Part shown: positions 8,756 to 15,999 of the stretch, piece by piece
Layout of the letters: the number at the start of each line of letters is the position of its first letter
Position numbering within the stretch: position 1 is the first letter of the stretch
Assembly: GCA_022839445.1 (NCBI GenBank)
Contig: JALHFC010000006.1
Location: 1-64,000, forward strand
Reading direction: 5' to 3'
DNA: 64,000 bases
Source of the DNA: Pelotomaculum sp.
GTDB taxonomy: Bacteria > Bacillota > Desulfotomaculia > Desulfotomaculales > Pelotomaculaceae
Notes under the pieces: model-generated
The model's input: the letters and a program-made list of their open reading frames with translations, nothing else
Databases searched by the model: none
Told to the model about the DNA's origin: nothing
Program-made: the position numbers and the translations under genes

Positions 8756-9388
8756 ATGGAAGTTGTTATGGAACGGCTTCAGAAGGTTATGGCCCGGGCC
8801 GGGGTGGCTTCCAGGCGGCGCTGCGAGGAGATGATCGCCGCGGGTATGGTCAAAGTTAATGGGAAAGTAGTTGCCGCGCTTGGAACAAAAGTAGACCCTG
8901 CCAGAGACAAAATACAGGTAGGGGGTAAAACTTTATTCCTTACGCCGCGCAAGTATTATATTCTCATGTACAAGCCCCGCGGCTATGTTTCAACGCTATC
9001 CGATGAAAAGGGCAGAAAAAAAGTGACCGACCTAACTCACCCTAAGCACCATGTGCGGAAAACCTACCTTGTGAGGGTGAAGGGCTTGCCAGCTTGGGAA
9101 AAATTAGAGCAAATGACCGGGGGACTGGTCCTAGAAGACGGCCCGACCGCGCCGGCTGCAGTTCGGCTGGCGGGTGAGCGAGAAGGAAACGCGCTCCTGG
9201 AAATTACGATAAGCGAGGGGCGCAACCGGCAGATAAGGCGGATGTGTGAGCATATCGGCCACCCCGTGCTGCGTCTGAAGCGCACTAGATTTGCCAATCT
9301 AAGCATAGAAGGCCTCAAGCCGGGACAGTGCTGTCATCTAACCGGGGAAGAAGTAGATAAGCTAAAAAAGCTGGTTTTGAATGAATAA
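8756..9388 (+). CDS. RluB/RsuA-family pseudouridine synthase with the catalytic segment deleted
   Basis: A 210-residue protein that would normally isomerise a uridine in 23S or 16S rRNA. The N-terminal S4 RNA-binding domain (RLQKVMARAGVASRRRCEEM) is intact, and so are the C-terminal motifs HHVRKTYLV and EGRNRQIRRMCEHIGHPV. The middle is not. At about nt 9032-9037, VTDL is joined directly to THPKHH, so the roughly 30-35 residues that normally hold the catalytic GRLD aspartate and the GLLLLTNDG strand are absent. The frame stays open. The product is probably inactive as a synthase, unless the gap is an assembly error. The ribosome binding site is AAAGGAG. Confidence 0.85.
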   Translation: MEVVMERLQKVMARAGVASRRRCEEMIAAGMVKVNGKVVAALGTKVDPARDKIQVGGKTLFLTPRKYYILMYKPRGYVSTLSDEKGRKKVTDLTHPKHHVRKTYLVRVKGLPAWEKLEQMTGGLVLEDGPTAPAAVRLAGEREGNALLEITISEGRNRQIRRMCEHIGHPVLRLKRTRFANLSIEGLKPGQCCHLTGEEVDKLKKLVLNE

Positions 9389-9405
9389 GCGAGCGAACAA
9401 ATGTA

Positions 9406-9455
9406 GCAATAAAGCCTCCACACTTCTTGAATTCTACCTGTAGGGCTTTATTTGC
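9406..9455 (+). terminator. Hairpin after the pseudouridine synthase gene
   Basis: GCAATAAAGCC (9406-9416) pairs with GGCTTTATTTGC (9444-9455), with one bulge and a loop of about 27 nt. There is no clean T-run, so termination is only probable. Confidence 0.35.
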
Positions 9456-9626
9456 TGGCTTTACCAGAGCCCCGCAAGATGATTCCTTTTCGCTCCTTAT
9501 AGACAGGCAGGACTTTTCGCGGTGTTTTTTGTGATATGTAAAATAACTCAAACAAGAAGGGTTTTCCATAAGTCGAATAGAATATCTAAAATTGTTGACA
9601 CCCAGTGACGGTGGGAGGGAAAGCTT

Positions 9627-10085
9627 TTGATAAACGACCAGGGTGAGGGTGGAAGGGACGGCATCCTCGTTAAGGTTCGTCTTGATTTTAAAGGTGCAGG
9701 CAAGCCGGGACGATTTTTATTCGGGGGCAAGTCTACGGATAAAGTTGCGGAAGAGTCAAGAGAACAGCAGGTCGCCATATTCCGGAACGTGCCGCTGCAG
9801 GGAATACATATTGAAGATATTGATATGAGCGCCGAGGTGTACACGGTGTTTGACGACATATCCAACAATGAAATTGCCTTTGCCCCGTTGGTCCTTACCA
9901 TCAAGGCCGACAGTTTGGAAAATGTGATCAAGTTTATAACCAGGGATGACTTTAGAAAAATTGAAATCCTTGATCCGGCCCATATCACTCTAAGCCATAG
10001 CGGTATTGAAAGACTTCTCTTTAGAGTGCACGAGGAAACAAAGGAATACAGAATGAGGCTGGAAAAAAGGTACAATTTAAGGTAA
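9627..10085 (+). CDS. Unrecognised 152-residue cytoplasmic protein
   Basis: I do not recognise this protein. It has no signal peptide or membrane segment, mixed alpha/beta composition and a charged C-terminus (HEETKEYRMRLEKRYNLR). The start is TTG 9627 behind GGGAGGG. It lies alone between the pseudouridine synthase gene and hutP, in the same direction as both. Confidence 0.7.
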   Translation: MINDQGEGGRDGILVKVRLDFKGAGKPGRFLFGGKSTDKVAEESREQQVAIFRNVPLQGIHIEDIDMSAEVYTVFDDISNNEIAFAPLVLTIKADSLENVIKFITRDDFRKIEILDPAHITLSHSGIERLLFRVHEETKEYRMRLEKRYNLR

Positions 10086-10252
10086 AAGCCTTTTGCTACA
10101 CAATCCCTTCGATTGGTGCCGCTCTTTGGCAAACGCATTCTGGTATTGTCATGCGATCCAAATGGATTACATTTCTTGGCGGGGGAGTAGAAAATGAAAG
10201 TGTTTACCCGCCTTGAAGGCTTTTTAATGCGCCGGCTCCTGCAAAGGTTTAA

Positions 10253-10281
10253 TTGCTTTTCAAAAGTCTCTCAGCTATAAT
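10253..10281 (+). promoter_or_regulatory. Predicted sigma-A promoter of hutP
   Basis: TTGCTT (10253-10258), a 17-nt spacer and a perfect TATAAT (10276-10281). The start point would be near 10288, leaving a leader of about 80 nt before the GTG start of hutP. Confidence 0.7.
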
Positions 10282-10318
10282 ATGTTTTAAGCACTGTTTT
10301 ATGGAACAAATTTGTCGA

Positions 10319-10344
10319 ACACTCCTAATGTGGAGTGTGTTTTG
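10319..10344 (+). terminator. Terminator-like hairpin in the hutP leader
   Basis: ACACTCC (10319-10325) pairs with GGAGTGT (10332-10338) around a 6-nt loop, followed by GTTTTGAT. It lies between the promoter and the hutP start, so it could be an attenuator. Confidence 0.5.
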
Positions 10345-10367
10345 ATCTATAACAAGGGGGGAGCGTT

Positions 10368-10787
10368 GTGACCCTTTTTGGGAGTCGTAAAATAGCCCGT
10401 GTGGCGGTTGAAATGGCGATGACTGAGAGCAGGGAACAGGAGCGGGAATACAAGCAGCGATTTTTTAAGGAAGGAATAAGGACAGCGGCTGTTGACTACG
10501 GCGGCGATTTTATTTCTTCTGTGAATAAGATCATAGAAAGGGCTGTTGTGGCGTCCAAGCGGGAGGGAGTGATCAAAGAGATGCACGCCGACGAGGGGGC
10601 TGTGGCCGGGGCGACGCGGGAAGCGCTGTCTCAGGTTATGCCGAAGGCAATTGGTTTTAACGTCGGCGGTAAAATCGGGATCGCCCGGAAGGAAGATCAC
10701 ATCAGCGTGGCAATATTTTTTGGAGTAGGGTTGCTGCATTTGGACGAGGTGGCCATCGGTTTGGGCCACAGGGCAGTCCGGTCCTAA
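10368..10787 (+). CDS. hutP: HutP-family RNA-binding antiterminator
   Basis: A 139-residue protein related to HutP, which in Bacillus binds histidine and Mg2+ and then NAG triplets in the hut mRNA leader to block termination. The C-terminal strand ISVAIFFGVGLLHLDEVAIGLGHRAV matches the family core. No histidine-utilisation genes are nearby. The next genes are aroH and, after a DedA-type gene, the trp operon, so this homologue may read another ligand. The start is GTG 10368 behind AAGGGGGGAG. aroH follows after 28 nt. Confidence 0.8.
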   Translation: MTLFGSRKIARVAVEMAMTESREQEREYKQRFFKEGIRTAAVDYGGDFISSVNKIIERAVVASKREGVIKEMHADEGAVAGATREALSQVMPKAIGFNVGGKIGIARKEDHISVAIFFGVGLLHLDEVAIGLGHRAVRS

Positions 10788-10815
10788 AAGATGCTTTTTG
10801 GGGGGTGACGGTAGA

Positions 10816-11190
10816 ATGGGCGCAATATTATTAAGAGGCGTTCGCGGCGCTATTACGGTAGAACGGAATGACGCGGGGGAAATATTTTCAGCTACCAGGG
10901 AACTTTTAAAGGCCATGATAAAGGAAAATGACATTGATCCCGAAGATATCGCAAGCGTTATTTTTACAGTTACACCGGATTTGAACGCAGGGTTTCCGGC
11001 GACAGCGGCGCGGGAGATGGGTTGGCGGTATGTCCCGCTCCTTGGCGCAACAGAAATAAATGTTCCCGGAATGCCCGGCAAATGTATCAGGGCGCTGGTC
11101 CATGTAAATACAGGTAAGTCTCAAAGAGAATTGAAGCATATATACTTGAGGGACGCTGCCCGGCTGAGGGTGGACCTGGTGCCTCAATAG
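10816..11190 (+). CDS. aroH: Chorismate mutase, AroH type
   Basis: A 124-residue enzyme that converts chorismate to prephenate, the branch step to Phe and Tyr. It follows Bacillus AroH along its length: RGVRGAITVERND at the start, TPDLNAGFPATAAREMGW, GKCIRALVHVNT and HIYLRDAARLRVDL. The Arg, Cys and Glu/Arg active-site positions appear present. ATG 10816 is preferred because GGGGGGTGA lies just before it; an in-frame TTG further up has no ribosome site. Confidence 0.93.
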   Translation: MGAILLRGVRGAITVERNDAGEIFSATRELLKAMIKENDIDPEDIASVIFTVTPDLNAGFPATAAREMGWRYVPLLGATEINVPGMPGKCIRALVHVNTGKSQRELKHIYLRDAARLRVDLVPQ

Positions 11191-11306
11191 TTTTAAGTAC
11201 CTTACCAAAAAGGGCTAAATTATTTTAGTCAGGTATATTTTTAAGCCAAAAAAAGGATCAAGGTAAGAAATATAGAAATCGGTAGTAAAAATTATAAGGT
11301 GAAATT

Positions 11307-11786
11307 GTGGAGTTTTTGAACTGGCTACAAACAAATGATCAGGGTTTATTTTTATTTATTATAGCGTTTGCCAACGCTATATTTTTACCGTTTGGCCCGG
11401 AGATAGCATTTATTCCTATTTTGATGGTCAGCCATAATAAACTGATACCCTATGCTTCTTATTGTGTGATCGGGAGTGTCCTGGGGCTGGCGGTTACATA
11501 CACTATGTCCTACTACTACAGTAAAACCCTGGTTGGTAGATATGTCTCGCCTCAAAAGCTCGAAAAAGGGGAGCGGGTCTTTACCAGGTATGGCCCCTGG
11601 GCTTTAGTAATCGCTTCCATGTTCCCGGTCTTTCCTTATCGAATTCTTGTGATTATCTCCGGTTGCTTAAAGCAAAGGCCGGCAAAAGTTTTCACCTTTT
11701 TGACCCTTGGCAAGGGCTTGAGGTTTTTTGGCTATGGATTTTTAATAGCTAAACTGGGGGAGTCGGTTGTTAAATATTTAATGTAG
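11307..11786 (+). CDS. Small DedA/VTT-family membrane protein, YqaA-like
   Basis: A 159-residue membrane protein with several hydrophobic helices and the re-entrant-loop signature FLPFGPEIAFIP near residue 30. DedA-type proteins are linked to membrane homeostasis and lipid-carrier flipping. The start is GTG 11307. It stands just before the trp promoter, and its own stop is 30 nt from the trp -35 box. Confidence 0.8.
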   Translation: MEFLNWLQTNDQGLFLFIIAFANAIFLPFGPEIAFIPILMVSHNKLIPYASYCVIGSVLGLAVTYTMSYYYSKTLVGRYVSPQKLEKGERVFTRYGPWALVIASMFPVFPYRILVIISGCLKQRPAKVFTFLTLGKGLRFFGYGFLIAKLGESVVKYLM

Positions 11787-11816
11787 TTGGATGAGCCGTC
11801 ATGTGGTAAAAAGTAC

Positions 11817-11845
11817 TTGACGGTTGTTTGTGTAACGTGTAAAAT
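11817..11845 (+). promoter_or_regulatory. Predicted sigma-A promoter of the trp operon
   Basis: TTGACG (11817-11822), an exact 17-nt spacer and TAAAAT (11840-11845). Transcription should begin near 11852, one base before the first GAG triplet of the leader. Confidence 0.75.
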
Positions 11846-11852
11846 AAAAGTT

Positions 11853-11901
11853 GAGCAGAGATTAGTTTAGAAGAGCATAAGTTGAGCTTAGCTGAGATGA
11901 G
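11853..11901 (+). promoter_or_regulatory. NAG-triplet array in the trp leader, probable TRAP-binding site
   Basis: Triplets start at 11853 GAG, 11858 GAG, 11863 TAG, 11868 TAG, 11873 GAG, 11879 AAG, 11884 GAG, 11889 TAG, 11894 GAG and 11899 GAG. That is ten repeats 5 nt apart, with one 6-nt step; an AAG at 11848 would make eleven but lies at or before the predicted start point. In Bacillus, tryptophan-loaded TRAP (11 subunits) wraps such RNA and prevents an antiterminator from forming. ATGAG at the end of the array can pair with CTCAT in the terminator stem, as that model needs. mtrB is not in this window. HutP also binds NAG triplets, so it is an alternative reader. Confidence 0.75.
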
Positions 11902-11929
11902 TTTGCGTATTTTCATTTGGGAAAATGTG

Positions 11930-11964
11930 CCGGCGCTCATTTGAGCGCCGGTTTATTTATTTTT
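11930..11964 (+). terminator. trp attenuator terminator
   Basis: CCGGCGCTC (11930-11938) and GAGCGCCGG (11943-11951) form a perfect 9-bp stem with loop ATTT, followed by TTTATTTATTTTT. It ends 18 nt before the trpE start. Confidence 0.9.
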
Positions 11965-11981
11965 AAGGGGAGGGATTTCAG

Positions 11982-13484
11982 TTGATTAATCCAGTCAGGG
12001 AAGGGTACTTATCCTTAAGTAAAACTTGCAATTTAATACCGGTTAGTGATGAGATTAACGCCGATCTGGATACGCCGATCAGCATTTATAAAAAGGTAGC
12101 GCCGGCAGGTCCGGCCTATCTTTTGGAGAGCGTAGAGGGTGGTGAAATTTTAGCCCGCTATTCATTTATCGGGTTTGACCCTTTCCTAACTTTTATTTCG
12201 CAGGGGGAAGAGTCGCATGTTTACGGCCCCGGCTCGAAAAAAATAATCCCGGGCCCTCCCTTAGAAGCTTTGGAGCGTGTTATTGGCAGTTATAGTGTTT
12301 ACCAAGCGCCCGGTTTACCCCGTTTTTTCGGGGGCGCTGTAGGCTATATCAGCTATGATGTGGCGCGTTTTACCGGGAAAATTGAGACGCCGCAAGGTGG
12401 TATGCCCGGCTTGCCTGGCTGTTACTTTATTTTTGCCGGTACGGTCCTTATTTTTGACCACGTCAAGCGGGCTTTAACCGTAGTTGTAAACAGCCTGCCC
12501 GGGGCAGATCCAGGGGGCGCGTATGATCTAGCCAGGGAGCGGATAAAAAAGATAGTTTGGGCGATTCAAAGTAATGCGCCAATAAAAAAAGATACCGTCC
12601 GCAGTCAAGCTTGCGCTTATGGGAAGTTGGAAGCGAACATTGACAGTGGTGAATTTATGGCGAAAGTGGCGCAGGCCAAGGAATACATAAAATCCGGCGA
12701 TGTCCTGCAGGTAGTCTTGTCCCGGCGCCTGCGCGCGCCCTTTTGCGGTGATCCGTTCGATGTATACAGGAAATTGCGGGCGTTAAACCCGTCCCCTTAT
12801 CTTTATTACCTCGATTTTGACGAGGTCAAGGTGGCGGGCTCTTCCCCGGAAATGCTGGTGAGGGTAGAGGGAACTACAGTAAGTACCTGTCCGATTGCGG
12901 GCACCCGGCCCCGGGGAGCAGACCGGGAGTCCGACCTGGCCCTGGCCAAGGAATTGCTTGGAGACGCCAAAGAAAGATCCGAGCACCTGATGCTGGTAGA
13001 CCTGGGCCAAGATGATCTGGAAAAAGTATGTGAAACCGGTAGCGTCGGGCTGGATCGGTTCATGGAAGTGGAAAAATTTTCCCATGTTATGCACCTGGTT
13101 TCAAGCTTGTGCGGCAACCTGGCGCCAGGCAAAAACTGTTTTGACGCTTTAAAAGCATGTTTCCCCGCCGGTACCGTGACAGGCGCTCCAAGGGCGCGTG
13201 CAATGGAGATCATCAACGAGCTGGAGCCTGACGGGCGGGGTATTTATGCCGGGGCAACCGGGTACATCGGGTTTTCGGGGAATATGGACTTTGCCATAAC
13301 CATCAGGACCATAGTGATGCAGGAGGGGTACGCGTATGTGCAGGCCGGGGCCGGCATCGTGGCCGGTTCCAACCCTAAAGCGGAGTACGAGGAAACGGTA
13401 AACAAGGCTCGCGCGCTTTTAACTACTCTTTGGGAAGTTGAAGCAGATTGGGTAAGCGCCTATGGGCAGTGTGAGGGGCTTTAG
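11982..13484 (+). CDS. trpE: Anthranilate synthase component I
   Basis: A 500-residue enzyme that makes anthranilate from chorismate with ammonia or with glutamine through TrpG. The Trp-feedback region LLESVEGGEILARYSFIG (about 47-64) and the catalytic core GDVLQVVLSRR, IAGTRPRG, FPAGTVTGAPRARAMEII and YAGATGYIGF are all present. Oddly, the near-invariant LVDLGRND(L/I)G motif reads LVDLGQDDLE, with Gln343, Asp344 and Glu347 replacing Arg, Asn and Gly; activity may be reduced. The start is TTG 11982 behind GGGGAGGG. No trpG follows; trpD begins 60 nt later. Confidence 0.95.
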   Translation: MINPVREGYLSLSKTCNLIPVSDEINADLDTPISIYKKVAPAGPAYLLESVEGGEILARYSFIGFDPFLTFISQGEESHVYGPGSKKIIPGPPLEALERVIGSYSVYQAPGLPRFFGGAVGYISYDVARFTGKIETPQGGMPGLPGCYFIFAGTVLIFDHVKRALTVVVNSLPGADPGGAYDLARERIKKIVWAIQSNAPIKKDTVRSQACAYGKLEANIDSGEFMAKVAQAKEYIKSGDVLQVVLSRRLRAPFCGDPFDVYRKLRALNPSPYLYYLDFDEVKVAGSSPEMLVRVEGTTVSTCPIAGTRPRGADRESDLALAKELLGDAKERSEHLMLVDLGQDDLEKVCETGSVGLDRFMEVEKFSHVMHLVSSLCGNLAPGKNCFDALKACFPAGTVTGAPRARAMEIINELEPDGRGIYAGATGYIGFSGNMDFAITIRTIVMQEGYAYVQAGAGIVAGSNPKAEYEETVNKARALLTTLWEVEADWVSAYGQCEGL

Positions 13485-13512
13485 AAAAGTCAGGCGGGTG
13501 TTAAGTTTTTAC

Positions 13513-13537
13513 TAGCTTAGAGCTTAGAAAAGGAGAG
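13513..13537 (+). promoter_or_regulatory. NAG triplets overlapping the trpD ribosome binding site
   Basis: TAG 13513, TAG 13518, TAG 13525, AAG 13530 and GAG 13535 are spaced 5, 7, 5 and 5 nt and run into the GGAGAG Shine-Dalgarno of trpD. In Bacillus, TRAP blocks translation of pabA/trpG through a similar overlap. With only five imperfect triplets this is suggestive only. Confidence 0.35.
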
Positions 13538-13544
13538 TTCTGAA

Positions 13545-14579
13545 ATGAAAGAGGCTATATTAAGAGTCGTTTCGGGGAGGCATTTAACTGAAATGAAGGC
13601 AATGTCTGTAATGGAGCAAATCATGGAGGGGCGGGCCAGTTCCGCTCAGATTGCCTCCCTGCTGACCGCCATGCGGCTAAAAGGCGAAACTGCCGAAGAA
13701 ATTACCGGTTTTGCCAGGGTGATGAGACGGATGTCGACGCCAATCAAGTCGTCTTACCCCATTCTAGTGGATACTTGTGGCACAGGGGGAGACGGCGCCG
13801 GGACCTTTAATATTTCTACAACTGCGGCTTTTGTAGTGGCCGGGGCCGGGGCGCCTGTAGCCAAGCACGGCAACCGGTCGGTGTCCAGCCGTAGCGGCAG
13901 CGCCGATGTTCTGGAGGAACTGGGGGTCAGGGTTGACCTGGATCGGGACGCTATCGAGGATTGTCTGGAACAGGTGGGGATGGCCTTTCTTTTCGCGCCG
14001 ATGTTACACCGCGCCACGGGGCACGCTACGGGTCCCCGCCGCGAGATCGGGATCAGGACCGTTTTTAATATTCTAGGTCCCTTGACCAACCCGGCCGGCG
14101 CTAGGGCGCAGGTACTCGGTGTATACAGCCCTTCGCTGGCGGAATTGATCGCGCGCGTGCTGGCCAAACTGGGCGCCACCCGAGCGTTTGTGGTCCATGG
14201 CGCAGGCGGGCTGGACGAAATTTCCTTGGCCGGTCCTTCGGTCCTGTGTGAAGTAAAAGGTGGATCGGTGCGCAAGGGTATCCTGGATCCGGCCCGGTTT
14301 GGATTTCGGTACACGCCGGTTTCTACCCTGGCCGGGGGTTCCCCCGGGGAAAACGCCGCGATCACACGCCGGATTCTGGAAGGTGAAAAAGGGCCGCGCC
14401 GGGATGTCGTTGTTTTAAACGCTGCTTTGGGAGTGGTAGCTGCGGGCAAGGCCGGCGGTATAGCCGAAGGTTTGGAAATATCCGCCCGCAGTATCGATGA
14501 CGGACGGGCTCTGGCTAAACTAAATGAACTGGTTACATTTACAAAGCGATACGCGCCTGTAAAAACCGCAGCCCTATGA
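13545..14579 (+). CDS. trpD: Anthranilate phosphoribosyltransferase
   Basis: A 344-residue enzyme that joins anthranilate to PRPP, the second step of tryptophan synthesis. The PRPP loop CGTGGDGAGTFNIST and KHGNRSVSSRSGSADVLEELG are intact, as are HGAGGLDEISLAG and VVVLNAALGV. The ATG follows GGAGAG with 8-nt spacing. It overlaps trpC by 4 nt (ATGA). Confidence 0.97.
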   Translation: MKEAILRVVSGRHLTEMKAMSVMEQIMEGRASSAQIASLLTAMRLKGETAEEITGFARVMRRMSTPIKSSYPILVDTCGTGGDGAGTFNISTTAAFVVAGAGAPVAKHGNRSVSSRSGSADVLEELGVRVDLDRDAIEDCLEQVGMAFLFAPMLHRATGHATGPRREIGIRTVFNILGPLTNPAGARAQVLGVYSPSLAELIARVLAKLGATRAFVVHGAGGLDEISLAGPSVLCEVKGGSVRKGILDPARFGFRYTPVSTLAGGSPGENAAITRRILEGEKGPRRDVVVLNAALGVVAAGKAGGIAEGLEISARSIDDGRALAKLNELVTFTKRYAPVKTAAL

Positions 14580-15388
14580 TTTTAAATAAAATAATTGCCA
14601 ACAAAAAAGTTGAGCTGCTAAAGCGTAAGGAAATGCTTCCTTTTAGCGTGCTGAAAGGAACGTTATCGGATGTTGCCCTGCCGCTACCGCTGGCGCCGGC
14701 CTTACGCCGGCCGGGCCGGGTGGCAATCATCGCCGAAACAAAAAAAGCATCGCCTTCCAAGGGAATAATATGCGACAACTTTGATCCCGTAAAGCTGGCG
14801 AGGGAATATGAAACAGCCGGGGCGGCAGCTATATCGGTGCTCACCGAGGAAAAGTTTTTTCTCGGGCGCCCGTCTCATCTGGCAGGCGTTAAAAGGGCAG
14901 TTAAAATACCGGTTGTAAGGAAGGACTTTATCATCGATCCTTACCAGGTTTACGAGTCCCGCGCGCTGGGCGCCGACGCCATACTTTTGATCGTGGCTGC
15001 TCTTTCTTTCGAGCAACTCAAGGAATTAATCGAACTTGCCAGGGAATTGGGCCTGTCAGGCCTGGTCGAAGTACACACGGAACCGGAATTGGAACACGCT
15101 TGCCGTGCCGGCGCGGACATTATCGGGATTAACAACCGTGACTTGAACACTTTTAAAACTGATCTAAACAGGACATTCGAACTAATGAAGTTTATTGACA
15201 AGCAAAAATATATTGTGGTTTCCGAAAGTGGTATTAAAAGCCATACCGACTTAATCGGGCTAAAAGACTGCGGAGTGCATGCGGCGCTGGTAGGTGAAGC
15301 CCTAGTAGGAAGCGCCTTTCCGGGTGAAGCGCTAAAAAGGCTGGGCGGCTGTTCGGGCGAAAGGGGGGCTGGTTTGTGCCGGGCTTAA
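14576..15388 (+). CDS. trpC: Indole-3-glycerol-phosphate synthase
   Basis: A 270-residue TIM-barrel enzyme that closes the indole ring. Family residues are visible: IAETKKASPSKG (catalytic Lys), VLTEEKFFLG, VVRKDFIIDPYQVYE, VEVHTEPELE, IGINNRDL and VSESGI. It starts inside trpD. A short extension at the C-terminus ([11 protein letters not shown]) overlaps the trpF start. Confidence 0.97.
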   Translation: MILNKIIANKKVELLKRKEMLPFSVLKGTLSDVALPLPLAPALRRPGRVAIIAETKKASPSKGIICDNFDPVKLAREYETAGAAAISVLTEEKFFLGRPSHLAGVKRAVKIPVVRKDFIIDPYQVYESRALGADAILLIVAALSFEQLKELIELARELGLSGLVEVHTEPELEHACRAGADIIGINNRDLNTFKTDLNRTFELMKFIDKQKYIVVSESGIKSHTDLIGLKDCGVHAALVGEALVGSAFPGEALKRLGGCSGERGAGLCRA

Positions 15389-15999
15389 AACAGGTAAAGG
15401 TTAAAATTTGCGGGATTATGGACTCTGTTACGGCATTGGCGGCGGTAGAGGCCGGGGCGGACGCCCTGGGGTTTGTTTTTGCTCCCGGCCCGAGGCGTGT
15501 GGAGAAAGAAAAAGTAAGATCCATCTGTGCTTTGTTGCCTCCTTTTGTTTCCCGGGTAGGTGTTTTTGTCAATGCGCCGGCTGAAGTGGTTAAAGAGACC
15601 GCTCTCTACTGTGGGTTGGATACACTGCAGCTGCACGGGGACGAAACACCGGAATACTGTTTGTCACTCCCGTACAAGATCATAAAGGCTTTCCGTGTAC
15701 GGGACTCGGTTTCGCTTCAGACAATTAAGCGCTATCGCTGTGCGGCGGTTTTGCTGGATACTTACGTGCAGGAATTGCGTGGAGGTACGGGAAAAAGTTT
15801 TGATTGGAGTCTTGCCGTGGCGCCGGTGCTGTCCGTGCCGGTGATCCTAGCCGGGGGGCTCCACCCGGAAAACGTAGAGGAGGCCGTGGCTACCGCCCGT
15901 CCATATGCTGTGGATGTATCCAGCGGGGTGGAAACCGGCGGTAAAAAGGATATAGAGAAAATAAAGCTGTTTATAGAGCGGGCAAGGGGGTTATGTTAG
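15376..15999 (+). CDS. trpF: Phosphoribosylanthranilate isomerase
   Basis: A 207-residue enzyme for the Amadori rearrangement before TrpC. The catalytic Cys is in VKICGI, with [24 protein letters not shown] and [10 protein letters not shown] all present. The start is GTG 15376 inside trpC, behind GAAAGGGGG; it also overlaps trpB by 7 nt. Confidence 0.96.
   Translation: MPGLKQVKVKICGIMDSVTALAAVEAGADALGFVFAPGPRRVEKEKVRSICALLPPFVSRVGVFVNAPAEVVKETALYCGLDTLQLHGDETPEYCLSLPYKIIKAFRVRDSVSLQTIKRYRCAAVLLDTYVQELRGGTGKSFDWSLAVAPVLSVPVILAGGLHPENVEEAVATARPYAVDVSSGVETGGKKDIEKIKLFIERARGLC

Noticed and set aside
13754..14449. Long minus-strand ORF opposite trpD
   Set aside because: It is a shadow of trpD with Pro/Ser/Arg-rich low-complexity composition and no ribosome site.
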